DNA of 64,000 nucleotides from Pseudomonas fluorescens. Its GTDB lineage: Bacteria > Pseudomonadota > Gammaproteobacteria > Pseudomonadales > Pseudomonadaceae. This document shows, one piece after another, positions 32,677 to 40,942 of the stretch. The first letter of the stretch is position 1. Each line of letters begins with the position of its first letter. The stretch spans positions 620,001 to 684,000 of the forward strand of contig NZ_CABVIX010000001.1 in the NCBI RefSeq assembly GCF_902498185.1, in the 5' to 3' direction. Below the pieces are notes generated by a model. It saw only the letters and a program-made list of their open reading frames with translations. It did not search any database and had not been told where the DNA came from. The position numbers and the translations under genes were made by a program.

Positions 32677-33420
32677 ATGAAGTTGCTGAACAAAGTTGTG
32701 TTTGTCACGGGGGCGGCGCAGGGCATGGGGCAGGCCATGGTGCGCCGCTTCGTCACCGAAGGCGCCAGGGTTGTCGCGGTCGATCTCGACCAGGCGGCCC
32801 TGGTCGAAAGCCTGGGCGATCTCGCGGACCTGCAGGACCGTGTCCTGGCCCTGGCCTGCAATGTCGCGGACGGGGCCTGTGTCGCCGATGCCATGGGCCA
32901 GGTCGAAACGCGCTTTGGCGGGCTGGATATCCTGATCAACAACGCAGGCGTCGGTGCTTTCGACAGCTTCCTGGAAACCTCGGACGAAAGCTGGGCACGC
33001 GTGCTTGGGGTCAACCTCGGCGGTACCTTCCTGTGCTGCCGTGAAGGCGCGCGCCTGATGGTCAAGGGCCAGCGCAAAGGGGTGATCATAAACCTCTCGA
33101 GTACCGCCGCGCTCACCGGCGAAGGACCAAGCCACTACTGCGCCTCGAAGGCCGCAGTGATGGGCCTGACCCGCTCGATCGCCCGGGAACTGGCGCCGTC
33201 GGGTATTCGCGTGAACACGCTGGTACCGGGCCCGACCAACACCCCGATGATGGCCGGCGTCGCCGAGGAGCACATGCAGGCGATGCTCAGGAATGTGCCC
33301 CTGGGCCGGCTGTGCGAAACCGATGAGATCGCCAGCGTGGCGGTGTTCCTGGCCAGCGACGATGCCAGTTTCATCACCGGGCAGAACATCGCCGTCAACG
33401 GCGGCATGGCCTTCATCTAA
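32677..33420 (+). CDS. Short-chain dehydrogenase, probable hydroxysteroid dehydrogenase
   Basis: A 247-residue classical SDR: TGAAQGMGQA near 11-20, Asp in VVAVDLDQ near 36 (NAD preference), NNAGVGAFDS near 88, Ser in NLSSTAA near 142 and YCASKAA near 155-161. First of a three-gene operon with another SDR and a SnoaL-like protein. In Comamonas, SteA and SteB are SDRs that invert the 12-alpha hydroxyl of cholate through a ketone; this pair could do the same, but sequence does not prove it. AGGAGA lies upstream. Confidence 0.82.
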   Translation: MKLLNKVVFVTGAAQGMGQAMVRRFVTEGARVVAVDLDQAALVESLGDLADLQDRVLALACNVADGACVADAMGQVETRFGGLDILINNAGVGAFDSFLETSDESWARVLGVNLGGTFLCCREGARLMVKGQRKGVIINLSSTAALTGEGPSHYCASKAAVMGLTRSIARELAPSGIRVNTLVPGPTNTPMMAGVAEEHMQAMLRNVPLGRLCETDEIASVAVFLASDDASFITGQNIAVNGGMAFI

Positions 33421-33432
33421 GGGGAACGCACG

Positions 33433-34206
33433 ATGAGCAGACGACTGCAGGGCAAGATCGCTTTCATCACCGGCGCAGGTTCCGGGATCGGCCAGGCCAC
33501 GGCGTTGAGATTTGCCGAGGAGGGCGCCATCGTGGTGCTCTGCGGGCGGCGCGCACAGCCTCTGGAACAGGTGCTGGAGCAGATCCGCGCGGCGGGCGGG
33601 CAGGGCGACATCGCCGTGGCCGACGTGAGCGACGAGAAGGCCTATGTCGGCGCGCTGGAAGCCGCCGCGCAGCGCCACGGGCGCCTGGATATCCTGGTCA
33701 ACAACGCCATGGCCTACACCTGGGGCGGCATCGACAGCCTGTCCACCGCCGACTGGCACGCCAACTTCGCCACCACCGTCGATGGCACGTTCTGGGGAAC
33801 CCGTACCGCCATGCGCCTGATGAAGGACCAGGGCGGCGGCGCCATCGTCAACATCGCCTCGATCTGCGGCCTGTTCGGCACCGCCTGGATGGCCGGCTAC
33901 TCGGCCGCCAAGGCCGCGGTCATCAACTTCAGCCGCGCGGCGGCCAGCGAGGGCGCCTGCCACGGGATCCGCTGCAACGTGGTGATTCCCGGGGTAGTCG
34001 ACACGCCGGCCACGGCAGGCATGCTAGGCGATGAGAAAACCCGCGCCAACACCGAGAAGGTGATCCCCATGAAGCGCGTCGGGCTGCCGGTGGAGCTTGC
34101 CAACGCGATCCTGTTCCTGGCCAGCGATGAAGCGTCCTATGTCACCGGCGCCAGCCTGGCGGTGGATGGCGGGCGCAGTTCGGACCTGTACACGGTGCTC
34201 GAGTGA
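33433..34206 (+). CDS. Short-chain dehydrogenase, probable hydroxysteroid dehydrogenase
   Basis: A 257-residue SDR: TGAGSGIGQA near 12-21, CGRRAQ near 37 (NADP preference), NNAMAYTWGG near 90 in place of NNAG, Ser in NIASICG near 141 and YSAAKAA near 154-160. The NADP-type residue contrasts with the NAD-type residue of the previous SDR, which would suit an oxidation-then-reduction pair. Its stop overlaps the next start (TGATG). Substrate position inferred only. Confidence 0.82.
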   Translation: MSRRLQGKIAFITGAGSGIGQATALRFAEEGAIVVLCGRRAQPLEQVLEQIRAAGGQGDIAVADVSDEKAYVGALEAAAQRHGRLDILVNNAMAYTWGGIDSLSTADWHANFATTVDGTFWGTRTAMRLMKDQGGGAIVNIASICGLFGTAWMAGYSAAKAAVINFSRAAASEGACHGIRCNVVIPGVVDTPATAGMLGDEKTRANTEKVIPMKRVGLPVELANAILFLASDEASYVTGASLAVDGGRSSDLYTVLE

Positions 34207-34841
34207 TGAGCCTGGAGACGGTTTCGCTCGAGGCGCGCATCGAGCGCCTGGAGTCGCTCGACGCCATCCGGCAGTTGGCGGGCAAGTACGCGCTGGCCCT
34301 CGACATGCGCGACATGGATGCCATGGCCAACTGCTTCGTGCCCGATGTGAAAGTCGGCCGGGACAAGCGCGGCAGGGTGCACCTCAAGGCATGGCTGGAC
34401 GACACCATGCGCCGCCAGTTCCATGGCACCTCGCATCACCTGGGCCAGCACATCATCGAGTTCACCGATGCCGACCATGCCACCGGCGTGGTGTATTCGA
34501 AGAACGAGCATGAGACCGGGCCTGAGTGGGTGATCATGCAGATGCTCTACTGGGACGATTACCAGCGGGTCGACGGCCGCTGGTGCTTCCGTCGCCGCTT
34601 GCCCTGCTACTGGTATGCGACGGACCTGAACAGGCCGCCCATTGGCGGGATGAAGATGCGCTGGCCGGGACGGGAGCCTTATGCCGGCAGCTTCCATGAG
34701 CTGTTTCCCTCTTGGGATGTGTTCTGGGCGCAGCGGCCAGACAAGGACAGCCTGCCGCAGATCGCCGAGCCCGCGCCTGTGGAGCGGTTCCTGGCGACGA
34801 TGCGCCAGGGCGCAGGAGATCCCCGGATACGCGTCAGGTAA
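34206..34841 (+). CDS. SnoaL/NTF2-fold protein, BaiE-like candidate steroid dehydratase
   Basis: A 211-residue SnoaL_4-type protein. Residues 8-36 (LEARIERLESLDAIRQLAGK then YALALD) carry Tyr28 and Asp33 in the spacing of the BaiE 7-alpha-dehydratase catalytic pair, and GTSHHLGQHI near 74-83 supplies nearby histidines. About 45 extra C-terminal residues go beyond BaiE length. BaiE and Hsh2 remove the 7-alpha hydroxyl of 3-oxo-delta4 bile acids; here it sits with SDRs in a bile-acid-type island. Other members of the fold are isomerases or cyclases, so dehydratase activity is a hypothesis. Confidence 0.72.
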   Translation: MSLETVSLEARIERLESLDAIRQLAGKYALALDMRDMDAMANCFVPDVKVGRDKRGRVHLKAWLDDTMRRQFHGTSHHLGQHIIEFTDADHATGVVYSKNEHETGPEWVIMQMLYWDDYQRVDGRWCFRRRLPCYWYATDLNRPPIGGMKMRWPGREPYAGSFHELFPSWDVFWAQRPDKDSLPQIAEPAPVERFLATMRQGAGDPRIRVR

Positions 34842-34856
34842 CGCTGGTAGTGGGGT

Positions 34857-34882
34857 AGCGGGGCAGTCCGGGCTGCCCCGCT
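34857..34882. terminator. Convergent-gene hairpin terminator
   Basis: AGCGGGGCAG-TCCGGG-CTGCCCCGCT, a perfect 10-bp stem followed by GTCTTGCT, between the SnoaL-like gene and the minus-strand acyl-CoA dehydrogenases. Confidence 0.8.
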
Positions 34883-34889
34883 GTCTTGC

Positions 34890-36077
34890 TCAGGCGCGGG
34901 GTTCGCGTGGCATTCCCAGTGCCCGCTCCGCAATGATGTTGCGCTGGATTTCATTACTCCCGCCGTACAGCGTGTCGGCCCGGCTGAACAGGAACAACGC
35001 CTGCAGCCGGCTGAGCTGGTACGGCTCGCCTTCGAGCAGTTCTGCCTCATCGCCCAGCACATCCATGGCCAGCTTGCCCAGTTCGGCATGCCAGGTCGAC
35101 CAGGCCAGCTTGTAGATCATCGCCTCGCGCCGCAGGCTGCCATCCTGGGGGCCAGACAACATGCGCAGCGAGTTGTAGCGCAAGACTTTCAAGCCGGCCC
35201 ACGCCTGGGCGATGCGTTGGCGCAGGAGCGGGTCGCGCTCCGCGCCGTTGCGCCGTGCCACCTCGATCACCTGCGCGAGCTCGTTGTGAAACTGCATCTG
35301 CTGCCCCAGAGTCGAGGCGCCGCGCTCAAAGCCCAGCAAGGCCATGGCGATCTTCCACCCTTCGCCGGGCTGGCCGACCATGTTGTCCACGCCCGTGCGC
35401 GCCTGGTCGAAGAACACTTCGTTGAATTCGCTGCTGCCGGTCAGCTGCTGGATCGGTTGTACGCGCACCTGCGCCTGGTCCATGGGCACCAGCAGGAACG
35501 ACAGGCCATGGTGACCACGGCTGCCGGGCTCGGTGCGCGCCAGCACGAAGCACCAGTCGGACTCATGGGCCAGTGAAGTCCAGACCTTCTGCCCGCTGAT
35601 CAGCCAGTGCTCGCCGCGCTCATCGAGGCGCGCGCGGGTCTGTACATTGGCCAGGTCCGACCCGGCACCAGGCTCCGAATAGCCTTGGCACCAGTACTGC
35701 GTGCCCGACAGGATGCCTGGCAGGAAGCGTTGTTTCTGCGCTGCGGTGCCGAACGCGGCAAGCGTCGGGCCCACCAGGCCTTCGCCAATATGCCCCATGC
35801 GTCCCGGGCCGCCAGCGCGGGCGTACTCCTCATGGAAAATCACCTGGCGAGGCAGGCTCAAACCCCGGCCGCCGTCCTCTTCGGACCAGCCCACGCCGAC
35901 CCAGCCGCCCGCCGCCAGTTCGCGTTCCCAGGCTTTGCGTTCGCTGGAAAAGCTGTGTTCGTCGCCCGGCCCGCCGCGAAAGCGAAGGGCGGTGAAATCA
36001 CCGCGCAGGTGTTCGCTCAGCCAGTGCGCGACCTCCTTGCGAAAGGCTTCATCCTCGGCGTTGAATCCGATTTTCAT
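34890..36077 (-). CDS. Acyl-CoA dehydrogenase, catalytic-type subunit of a second split enzyme
   Basis: A 395-residue acyl-CoA dehydrogenase: GLSLPRQVIFHEEYARAGGP near 70-90, QGYSEPGAGSDLANVQTRA near 135-153, VWTSLAHESDWCFVLARTE, GRADTLYGGSNEIQRNIIAE-type C-terminus near 368-388 (the complete signature). Paired with the gene just upstream, whose stop overlaps this start in ATGA. Together they resemble steroid alpha2beta2 dehydrogenases such as Scd1AB/ChsE pairs acting on C5 or C3 side-chain CoA esters. Exact chain length unknown. Confidence 0.88.
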   Translation of the reverse strand: MKIGFNAEDEAFRKEVAHWLSEHLRGDFTALRFRGGPGDEHSFSSERKAWERELAAGGWVGVGWSEEDGGRGLSLPRQVIFHEEYARAGGPGRMGHIGEGLVGPTLAAFGTAAQKQRFLPGILSGTQYWCQGYSEPGAGSDLANVQTRARLDERGEHWLISGQKVWTSLAHESDWCFVLARTEPGSRGHHGLSFLLVPMDQAQVRVQPIQQLTGSSEFNEVFFDQARTGVDNMVGQPGEGWKIAMALLGFERGASTLGQQMQFHNELAQVIEVARRNGAERDPLLRQRIAQAWAGLKVLRYNSLRMLSGPQDGSLRREAMIYKLAWSTWHAELGKLAMDVLGDEAELLEGEPYQLSRLQALFLFSRADTLYGGSNEIQRNIIAERALGMPREPRA

Positions 36078-37243
36078 AGTGAGTCTCCAAGAATCCGCGA
36101 CGCCAGGCGCTCACGGTGCAGCGCCGGGCTGCCGAGCAGTTGCTCGCTGGCGCGGGCGCGTTTGAAATACAGATGGGGGTCGTATTCCCAGGTAAAGCCG
36201 ACCCCGCCGTGCAACTGGATCGACTCGGCCGCGCAGTGGAAAAACGCCTCGCTGGCGTGGATCTGCGCGGTAGCGCACGCCTCCAGCAGTTCTTCGGCCA
36301 CGGCAGGGTCGCCTTGCGGGTCGAGACGCTCCTGGGCCACGCAAGCGGCGTACCAGCTGGCGGAGCGCGCGCACTCGAGCTCCAGCATCAGGTCGGCGCA
36401 ACGATGCTTGACTGCCTGGAAACTGGCGATCGGACGGCCGAACTGCTGGCGCTGGGCGGTGTAGGCGAGCGTCAGGTCCAAGGCGTGCTGCGCCCCACCG
36501 GTCTGCTCGGCGGCAAGGCCGATCCCGGCGATCAGCAGCGTGTCACGCAGCAGCGGCCACCCTTGGCCTGCGCTGCAGAGCAACTGCGCTTCGCTCACGG
36601 CCACGTCCAGGAACTCCAGGTTGGCCAGGCGGCGGGTCTGGTCGAGGGTGGGCAGCGTGCGGTGACTGATGCCGGCACTCTCGGCGGGCACGGCGAACAG
36701 GCTGATGCCGGCCTGACCCTCGCTGCCCGGCGAACGTGCGGCGACGATCAGCAGCTGGGCGTCACCGCCGTCGAGTACCTGAAGGTACGTGCCGCTCAGG
36801 CGGTAACCATCTTCACCGGGCACGGCCAGCGCCTGCACGCTCTCGGATTCGAGCCCCGGCTGGCTGGCGAAGGCCAGCGTGGCCGTAGCGCCGGCGGCAA
36901 TTTCGCCGAGCCAGCGTTCCTGTGCCGCAGGGTTCTCGGCCAGCAGCAGCGCCGGCGTGGCCAGGCACGTGGTGGCCAGCAGCGGCCCGCACAGCAGATG
37001 GCGGCCGCTCTGCTCCAGCAGGATCGCAAGGTCCACGAACCCTTGTCCCAGTCCGCCAAAGCGCTCGGGAACGATCAGCGCCGGCCAGCACAGCTCCTGC
37101 GCGATCTGCTGCCACACCTGCCGGTCATGTCCCTCGGGCCGGGCCATGGCCGCGCGCACCGCCTGCGAATCGCTGGCCTGGGCCAGAAAGCGGGCGGCGC
37201 TGTCCTGAATCATCCGTTGTTCTTCGTTGAATGCGAACTCCAT
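36074..37243 (-). CDS. Acyl-CoA dehydrogenase, partner subunit of the second split enzyme
   Basis: A 389-residue acyl-CoA dehydrogenase beginning MEFAFNEEQRMIQDSAARFL. It ends with SIQLHGGVGFTWEYDPHLYF and a divergent tail without the EIQRNIIAxR signature, like the partner subunits at 183 and 43998. ATG 37243 is chosen; the predicted transcript starts near 37272, so longer forms are excluded. First gene of a two-gene minus-strand operon divergent from hsaC. Confidence 0.88.
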   Translation of the reverse strand: MEFAFNEEQRMIQDSAARFLAQASDSQAVRAAMARPEGHDRQVWQQIAQELCWPALIVPERFGGLGQGFVDLAILLEQSGRHLLCGPLLATTCLATPALLLAENPAAQERWLGEIAAGATATLAFASQPGLESESVQALAVPGEDGYRLSGTYLQVLDGGDAQLLIVAARSPGSEGQAGISLFAVPAESAGISHRTLPTLDQTRRLANLEFLDVAVSEAQLLCSAGQGWPLLRDTLLIAGIGLAAEQTGGAQHALDLTLAYTAQRQQFGRPIASFQAVKHRCADLMLELECARSASWYAACVAQERLDPQGDPAVAEELLEACATAQIHASEAFFHCAAESIQLHGGVGFTWEYDPHLYFKRARASEQLLGSPALHRERLASRILGDSL

Positions 37244-37278
37244 AAGCGTTGGTCTCTGGTACGGCGGAGGAAGACCCG

Positions 37279-37323
37279 AGTCTAGGAGCGCTGCTCGGGC
37301 GGCCGAATCATTGAAACGGACTA
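37279..37323 (-). promoter_or_regulatory. Regulon box (minus strand, degenerate) and -10, acyl-CoA dehydrogenase pair
   Basis: Minus-strand box at 37323-37306: TAGTCCGTTTCAATGATT, left half intact, right half degenerate. A good -10, TAGACT (37284-37279), follows after 21 bases. Confidence 0.6.
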
Positions 37324-37354
37324 GACCCCCGCCAGGCCGCGGGCCTTGGCTGCG

Positions 37355-37398
37355 TAGTCTCAACGGACGATGAGGGCAGTGGCCGTGATTCGCACAAT
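37355..37398 (+). promoter_or_regulatory. Regulon box (TAGTCTCAACGGACGATG) and -10, hsaC-ipd operon
   Basis: Box at 37355-37372, then 20 bases, then CACAAT (37393-37398). Drives the ten-gene operon from 37437 to 47104, in which no further box is seen. Confidence 0.75.
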
Positions 37399-37436
37399 GG
37401 CGGCATATCCCCACTCTGCCATCCAGGAGCAGCGGC

Positions 37437-38327
37437 ATGATCGAGATTCGCGGTTTGAGCTACTTCGTCGCCCAGTGCGCAGACCTCAGCCAGTGGCAGC
37501 GCTATGCCGTGGAAGTGTTGGGCATGCAGGTGAGCCCGGCGCCAGCGGGCGGGCTGTACGTGAAGATGGATGAGCGTCCGTTTCGGATGCTCATCGAGGA
37601 GGGCAGCGAACCGCGTTATCTGGCCTCGGGCTGGGAGCTCGCCTCGCAAGCGGCGTTCGAGACTGCCCTTGCTCATCTGGATGCCTGCGGCATCGAATGG
37701 CAAGCGGGCAGCGCCGAGCAGATCGAACAGCGCGGTGTGCAGGCATTGGTCAGCCTCGCCGACCCCTCCGGCAACCGTCATGAGCTGAGCTGGGGGCATC
37801 GCTCCGACTGCCAGCCGTTCACCTCGCCCCAAGGTGTGCCGCGCTTCATCACCGGCGACATGGGGCTGGGCCACACGGTGCTGCCAGCGCCCCAGTTCGA
37901 CGCCACCCTGGCCTTCGCCAAGGACGTGCTCGGCTTCGAGCTTTCGGACATCTTCAACTTCCGCCCCGACCCGTCGGCCGCGCCGATCCGCATCCATTTC
38001 CTGCATTGCCGCAACGCCCGCCATCACAGCCTGGCACTGGCCGAATACCCGGTGCCCTCGGGCTGCGTGCACGTGATGGTCGAGGTCGACTCGATGACCG
38101 AGGTCGGCCGTGCCCATGACCGCCTGCTTGCCCATGACGTGCGCCTCTCGGCAACCCTGGGCCAGCACCTGAACGACCGCATGACCAGCTTCTACATGAA
38201 GACCCCGTCGGCGTTCGACCTGGAGTACGGATTTGGTGGCCTGCAAGTCGACTGGGCCGAGCATTCGGCTTTCGAATTCACCCGCGTGAGCATCTGGGGT
38301 CACGACTTTTCGGTCGGCCAACAGTAA
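37437..38327 (+). CDS. hsaC: Extradiol dioxygenase for ring-A catechol (HsaC/TesB type)
   Basis: A 296-residue two-domain vicinal-oxygen-chelate dioxygenase. Iron ligands are visible as His146 in GLGHTVLPAP, His196/197 in ARHHSLALAEYP and Glu263 in FDLEYGFGG. It opens the catechol ring of 3,4-DHSA by meta cleavage, giving the HsaD substrate. Length and motifs match HsaC/BphC. First gene of the operon with RBS GGAG. Confidence 0.92.
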   Translation: MIEIRGLSYFVAQCADLSQWQRYAVEVLGMQVSPAPAGGLYVKMDERPFRMLIEEGSEPRYLASGWELASQAAFETALAHLDACGIEWQAGSAEQIEQRGVQALVSLADPSGNRHELSWGHRSDCQPFTSPQGVPRFITGDMGLGHTVLPAPQFDATLAFAKDVLGFELSDIFNFRPDPSAAPIRIHFLHCRNARHHSLALAEYPVPSGCVHVMVEVDSMTEVGRAHDRLLAHDVRLSATLGQHLNDRMTSFYMKTPSAFDLEYGFGGLQVDWAEHSAFEFTRVSIWGHDFSVGQQ

Positions 38328-38338
38328 GGAACCTGCAC

Positions 38339-39214
38339 ATGAACAAACAATTGACGGCGGCGGACGCTGTCGCGCAACTGCGCGATGGCATGACCATCGG
38401 CTTTGGTGGCTGGGGGCCTCGGCGCAAGCCGATGGCGATTGTCCGCGAGATCCTGCGCTCACCGCTCAAGGACCTCACCGTGGTCGCCTACGGGGGGCCG
38501 GAAGTGGGCATGCTGTGCGCAGCCGGCAAAGTGCGCAAACTGGTCTTCGGCTTTGTCACGCTCGACGCCATTCCACTGGAGCCTCACTACCGCAAGGCGC
38601 GCGAGGCGGGCGAACTGGAGCTGCTGGAGCTCGACGAGGGCATGTTCCAGTGGGGCCTTCGCGCCGCGGGCATGCGCTTGCCGTTCCTGCCTACCCGGTG
38701 CGGCCTGGCCACCGATGTCACGCGGCTCAATCCCGCCCTCAAGACCGTGGCCTCGCCCTATGCCGACGGCGAAGTCCTGCTGGCGATGCCGGCGCTTGAA
38801 CTCGACGTGGCGTTTCTCCACGTCAACGTGGCCGACCGCCTCGGCAACTGCCTTGTCAGCGGCCCCGACCCGTACTTCGATCACCTGTTCGCCCGCGCTG
38901 CACAGCAGTGCTTTGTGTCCTGTGAGCGGCTGGAGGAGCGCTTGTCCCTGACGGCCGAGCAGGCGCGGGGCAATACCTTCGAGCGCTACCTGGTGACCGG
39001 TGTGGTGCATGCGCCGCTGGGCGCGCATCCGACCTCCTGCCCGTCGGACTACGGCTGGGACATGTCGCACCTCAAGGCCTACGTCGCCAGCAGCCAGCAA
39101 GAGCAGGGCTGGGCCGAGTACGTGAAGACCTACGTGGCCCCAGGCGAACAGGCCTACCAAGACGCCAATGGTGGCGCTGCACGCATGGGCGCACTGCCCC
39201 TGCCTGTGTTCTGA
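38339..39214 (+). CDS. ipdA: COCHEA-CoA hydrolase alpha subunit (IpdA, class I CoA-transferase fold)
   Basis: A 291-residue CoA-transferase-fold protein with MTIGFGGWGPRRKPMAIVRE near 18-37, VVAYGGPEVGML near 49 and AYVASSQQEQGWAEYVKTYV near the end. Followed 13 bases later by its beta partner. In Mycobacterium and other steroid degraders IpdAB hydrolytically opens ring C of COCHEA-CoA, a reaction unlike other transferases of the fold. Adjacent ipdC and echA20 support the call. Confidence 0.9.
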   Translation: MNKQLTAADAVAQLRDGMTIGFGGWGPRRKPMAIVREILRSPLKDLTVVAYGGPEVGMLCAAGKVRKLVFGFVTLDAIPLEPHYRKAREAGELELLELDEGMFQWGLRAAGMRLPFLPTRCGLATDVTRLNPALKTVASPYADGEVLLAMPALELDVAFLHVNVADRLGNCLVSGPDPYFDHLFARAAQQCFVSCERLEERLSLTAEQARGNTFERYLVTGVVHAPLGAHPTSCPSDYGWDMSHLKAYVASSQQEQGWAEYVKTYVAPGEQAYQDANGGAARMGALPLPVF

Positions 39215-39227
39215 GGAGAATTGAACA

Positions 39228-40025
39228 ATGTCTGCCAACTGTGAGTTCACCCTCGCCGAACTGATGATCGTCGCAGCGTCCGAAGCCTGGCGCGGCGATG
39301 GCGAAGTGATTGCCTCGGGCCTCGGGGTTATCCCGCGCCTGGGTGCAAGCCTGGCCAAGCTCACCCACAGCCCGCACCTGCTGATGACCGACAGTGAAGC
39401 GTTTCTGGTCGAAGAGCCGGTACCGTTGGGGCCGAGGGAGGGCGAGCCGCCGCGCTATTCAGGCTATCTGTCGTTCGAGCGGGTATTCGAATGCGTCTGG
39501 GGCGGGCGCCGTCACGCGATGATCGGCCCTAGCCAGGTCGACCGCTGGGGCCAGACCAACTTGTCCTGCATCGGCGACTACCAGAAACCCAGGACGGCGA
39601 TCCTCGGTGTGCGCGGCCTGCCGGGCAACAGCATCAATCACCTCAATTCCTTCTTCGTGCCCAATCACAACACCCGGGTGTTCGTCTCGGGCGAGGTGGA
39701 CATGGTGTCGGGCGTCGGCTTCAAGGCCGAGCGCTGGCCCGAGGGAGTACGGCGCGACCTGATGGACATCCGCTGCGTGGTGACCGACCTCTGCACCCTG
39801 GACTTCGACGGCCCCGAGCGCGCGGCGCAGGTCCGCACGCTGCACCCTGGGGTGAGCTTCGACGAGGTCCAGGACAAGACCGGCTTCCCCTTGCTGCGCT
39901 CGCCAACGGTGCAGGAAACCGCGCACCCGAGCGCCGAGCAGCTGGCGCTGATTCGCCGGCTCGATCCGCACGACTACCGTGGCGCCGCGATCAAGGGCAA
40001 CCCGCCCGGCATCCGCACCGCCTGA
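39228..40025 (+). CDS. ipdB: COCHEA-CoA hydrolase beta subunit (IpdB)
   Basis: A 265-residue beta subunit: CEFTLAELMIVAASEAWRGD near 4-23, GLGVIPRLGASLAKLTHSP near 32-50 and MIGPSQVDRWGQTNLSCIGD near 98-117. RBS GAGGAG. Forms the ring-opening hydrolase with IpdA. Confidence 0.9.
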   Translation: MSANCEFTLAELMIVAASEAWRGDGEVIASGLGVIPRLGASLAKLTHSPHLLMTDSEAFLVEEPVPLGPREGEPPRYSGYLSFERVFECVWGGRRHAMIGPSQVDRWGQTNLSCIGDYQKPRTAILGVRGLPGNSINHLNSFFVPNHNTRVFVSGEVDMVSGVGFKAERWPEGVRRDLMDIRCVVTDLCTLDFDGPERAAQVRTLHPGVSFDEVQDKTGFPLLRSPTVQETAHPSAEQLALIRRLDPHDYRGAAIKGNPPGIRTA

Positions 40026-40042
40026 ACCCGAGGAGCGCCATC

Positions 40043-40942
40043 ATGCACAGCAGCGACAGCCCGTTCGTGGTCCGCGAGGACCGGGCGGTCTACGAGACCG
40101 ACGCCCCCGTGCTCTACAGCGTGAGCGAGCACATCGCCACGCTGACCCTGAACCGCCCCGATTTCCACAACGCGCAGAACTCGCAGATGACCTACGCGCT
40201 TGATGCCGCGCTGCGCCAGGCGGTCGACGATGACCAGGTCAAGGTCATTGTGCTGCGGGGCGCCGGCAAGCATTTCTGCGCCGGGCACGACATCGGCACG
40301 CCCGGGCGGGACATCGACAAACCGTTCGAGCGCGCCCATCTGTGGTGGGACCACACCAACAAGCCCGGGGGCGAGCAGCTGTACGCCCGCGAGCAGGAGG
40401 TCTACCTGGGCATGTGCCGGCGTTGGCGCGACTTGCCCAAGCCCACCATCGCCATGGTCCACGGTGCCTGTATCGCCGGCGGGCTGATGCTGGCCTGGGT
40501 CTGCGACCTGATCGTCGCAAGCGACGATGCGTTCTTCCAGGACCCGGTCGTGCGCATGGGGATCCCGGGCGTGGAGTATTTTGCGCATCCCTACGAGCTC
40601 AACCCGCGTATCGCCAAGGAGTTCCTGTTCACCGGCGAGCGCATGACCGCGGCACGTGCCCATGCGATGGGCATGGTCAACCGGATCGTCCCGGCCGCCG
40701 AGCTCGAGGCCGCCACCTACGCCCTGGCCGCCAACGTCGCACGCCAGCCGCGCATGGGCCTGGCGCTGACCAAGCAGGCGATCAACCATGTTGAAGACCT
40801 GCAAGGCAAGCGGGCGGGCATGGATGCGGCATTCGCCTGGCACCATTTTGCCCATGCGCACAATGAGCTGCTGTCCGGTGACAAGCTCGCCGGTTTCGAT
40901 GCCAAGGCCATGGCCCAGGCCAACCGCCAGGAGCGTTCGTGA
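40043..40942 (+). CDS. Enoyl-CoA hydratase (EchA19-like crotonase)
   Basis: A 299-residue crotonase. HFCAGHDIGTPG near 74-85 and HGACIAGGLMLAWVCDLIVA near 141-160 are the oxyanion-hole segments; DPVVRMGIPGVEYFAHPYEL and KEFLFTGERMTAARAHAMG follow. These blocks are very like mycobacterial EchA19 as I recall it, a steroid enoyl-CoA hydratase. It is longer than most crotonases because of an insert around 85-125 (WWDHTNKPGGEQLYAREQEV). In this operon it may hydrate a side-chain or ring-propionate enoyl-CoA. Stop and next start overlap (TGATG). Confidence 0.85.
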   Translation: MHSSDSPFVVREDRAVYETDAPVLYSVSEHIATLTLNRPDFHNAQNSQMTYALDAALRQAVDDDQVKVIVLRGAGKHFCAGHDIGTPGRDIDKPFERAHLWWDHTNKPGGEQLYAREQEVYLGMCRRWRDLPKPTIAMVHGACIAGGLMLAWVCDLIVASDDAFFQDPVVRMGIPGVEYFAHPYELNPRIAKEFLFTGERMTAARAHAMGMVNRIVPAAELEAATYALAANVARQPRMGLALTKQAINHVEDLQGKRAGMDAAFAWHHFAHAHNELLSGDKLAGFDAKAMAQANRQERS

